A DNA stretch of 64,000 bases from Qipengyuania gelatinilytica. GTDB taxonomy: Bacteria > Pseudomonadota > Alphaproteobacteria > Sphingomonadales > Sphingomonadaceae. Of the stretch, positions 62,878 to 64,000 are shown piece after piece. A program made the position numbers and the translations under genes. Below the pieces are notes generated by a model, which was not told where the DNA came from, searched no databases, and saw nothing but the letters and a program-made list of their open reading frames with translations. How positions within the stretch are numbered: the first letter of the stretch is position 1; each line of letters starts with the position of its first letter. Location: assembly GCF_019711315.1 (NCBI RefSeq), contig NZ_CP081294.1:2480001-2544000 (forward strand). Reading direction: 5' to 3'.

Positions 62878-64000
62878 CTATGCCTCCTGCGCCACTCCTG
62901 CCGGTGCCGTCGCCTTGCTGACCAGCCAGATTGCGACCCAAGCCGCGATGAAGCCGGGGACGATTTCATACAGGCCCGCGTCCATTCCAGGAAGCCGGCT
63001 GTTCCAGCCGAGCGCAATCCATGCAGCGACGGTGCCTGCTCCCGTCACGAGGCCTGCGACCGCCCCCGCACCCGTCATCTTGTCCCAGGTCAGCGAGAGG
63101 ATGATCAGCGGCCCGAAGGCAGCGCCGAAGCCTGCCCATGCGTGGGAAACGAGGCCAAGGACCTCGCTATCCGGATCGCTTGCAATCGCGATCGCGGCAA
63201 GCGCGACCAGAGCCGTGCAGATGCGGCCCATGTTCACGCTCTCGCGCTCGCTCGCTTCCTTACGGAAGAACAGCTTGTAGAAATCCTCGGTCAGCGAGCT
63301 GGCTGCGACCAGCAGCTGCGAACTGATAGTCGACATGATCGCCGCCAGCAGCGCGGCGAGAAGGAAACCGGTGATGAGCGGGTGGAAGAGCAAGTTGGCA
63401 AGGACGATGAAGATCGTCTCCGGATTGTCGATTACGAGGCCATTGCGCTCGACATAGGCGCGGCCTGCAATGCCGATACCGATCGAACCGATCAGCGCGA
63501 CTCCCATCCATGTCATGCCGATGTTGCGCGCGGTCTTGACCTTCTCGACCGTATCGATGGCCATGAAGCGGACGATGATGTGCGGCTGGCCGAAATAGCC
63601 CAAGCCCCAGGTAACGGCACTGATGAAGCCGAGCAGCGTCAGGCCCTGGGTCAGGCTCAGGAAGCCCTCGACCGGCACATCGCTGAGCGAACCGCCGCCT
63701 TCACCGCCTGCGCCGAACATCACGACCAGCGGCATCAGGACGAGCGCGACGACCATGATGCAGCCCTGCACGAAGTCCGTGAGGCTCACGGCAAGGAAGC
63801 CGCCGACCATTGTGTATGCAAGGACGACCAGCGCGGTGATCCAGATACCCGTCATGTAATCGCTCATGCCCCAATCGGGCAGGATTCCGGCAAAGCTGGT
63901 CTCGAACAGCAATCCGCCACCAACGAGGCCGGCCGCAGTATAGACTGCGAAGAACACGACCACGATGAGTGCCGAGACGACGCGCAGCGCGACAGCCTTG
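62878..64000 (-). CDS. putP: Sodium/solute symporter, PutP-like (partial, 5' end beyond window)
   Basis: The C-terminal 373 codons of an SSS-family symporter; the first part (about 130 residues in PutP) lies to the right of the window. The first visible codons read KAVALRVVSALIV before FFAVYTAAGLVGGG, as in PutP. The diagnostic LGYFGQPHIIVRFMAI is present, and sodium-site helices (TGIWITALVVLAYTMVGGF and STISSQLLVAASSL) are intact. Proline uptake is likely but panthothenate or other solutes are possible. It is cotranscribed with the VOC gene. Confidence 0.9.
   Translation of the reverse strand, partial: KAVALRVVSALIVVVFFAVYTAAGLVGGGLLFETSFAGILPDWGMSDYMTGIWITALVVLAYTMVGGFLAVSLTDFVQGCIMVVALVLMPLVVMFGAGGEGGGSLSDVPVEGFLSLTQGLTLLGFISAVTWGLGYFGQPHIIVRFMAIDTVEKVKTARNIGMTWMGVALIGSIGIGIAGRAYVERNGLVIDNPETIFIVLANLLFHPLITGFLLAALLAAIMSTISSQLLVAASSLTEDFYKLFFRKEASERESVNMGRICTALVALAAIAIASDPDSEVLGLVSHAWAGFGAAFGPLIILSLTWDKMTGAGAVAGLVTGAGTVAAWIALGWNSRLPGMDAGLYEIVPGFIAAWVAIWLVSKATAPAGVAQEA

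Noticed and set aside
1..64000. tRNA, rRNA, CRISPR or prophage features
   Set aside because: No cloverleaf-like sequence, repeated spacer array, rRNA-like stretch, integrase or phage structural gene was recognised in any gap or gene.

Overview
The window reads as a chromosome segment of a GC-rich alphaproteobacterium, most likely a member of the Sphingomonadales close to Erythrobacter or Qipengyuania. This placement is inferred from gene content and was not tested by phylogeny. The signs are a TonB-dependent receptor carbohydrate locus with Trp-halogenase-type flavoproteins, the tsaD-gpsA / hemC-hemD-mitofilin neighbourhood typical of alphaproteobacteria, a fused cysNC, many small lipoproteins, and dense operons with 4-nt start/stop overlaps. 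No rRNA, tRNA, CRISPR array, transposase or phage gene was seen. Coding density is very high; the only gene-free stretch longer than 300 bases is 14836-15173.

Layout. 1-3.4 kb: a YbjN-type protein, proC, a Bax-inhibitor-1 family membrane protein and a polyproline lipoprotein. 3.5-19.2 kb: a maltodextrin/starch utilisation locus. Its minus-strand arm has a TonB-dependent receptor, then a tightly overlapping run of halogenase-type flavoprotein, GH13 amylase, GH13 alpha-glucosidase, GH97 and a second halogenase-type flavoprotein. Its plus-strand arm has a LacI-family repressor, an MFS sugar transporter and a secreted GH13 amylase. A 10-bp sequence (CGTATACGTA) is repeated in the same orientation ahead of the receptor and ahead of the transporter and is the best operator candidate. 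19.4-22.5 kb: sulfate activation (cysD, cysNC, DUF2061 protein). 22.5-25.8 kb: fatty-acid oxidation genes (thiolase diverging from an enoyl-CoA hydratase and an acyl-CoA dehydrogenase).

25.9-32.4 kb: exopolysaccharide genes (O-antigen ligase/polymerase, export lipoprotein, Wzc-like tyrosine kinase, a repeat-type envelope protein, a convergent glycosyltransferase); a flippase lies apart at 40-41.5 kb. 32.4-35.3 kb: aromatic/lysine catabolism (FAH-family hydrolase, maleylacetoacetate isomerase, glutaryl-CoA dehydrogenase). 35.3-39.8 kb: small envelope and stress genes, namely an orphan lasso-B2-like protein, a 17-cysteine copper-storage protein, a stand-alone response regulator, a membrane-tethered HhH protein with a previously easy-to-miss 46-codon membrane gene and a BON-OmpA protein, and a VWA lipoprotein. 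41.5-47.4 kb: gpsA and tsaD diverging from hemC-hemD-Mic60-like, then a UbiH-type hydroxylase. 47.4-56.1 kb: dsbD, a lipoprotein, an S10 peptidase, a lipoprotein-type methyltransferase, uvrB, an EF-hand/DUF3617 lipoprotein and an alpha/beta hydrolase. 56.2-60.1 kb: the Anbu proteasome-like cluster (ATP-grasp, alpha-E, transglutaminase, Anbu). 60.3-61.8 kb: two tandem FixJ-like regulators with degenerate receiver domains, the second behind an unusually AT-rich intergenic region (30% GC over 180 counted bases). 61.8-64 kb: an extensin-like lipoprotein, a VOC protein and a truncated PutP-type symporter running off the window.

Most interesting for follow-up: the tandem pseudo-receiver regulators and their AT-rich control region behind the Anbu cluster; the two halogenase-type enzymes embedded in a starch operon; the orphan lasso-B2 gene preceded by a strong hairpin; and the copper-storage gene with a CsoR-like half-site in its leader.
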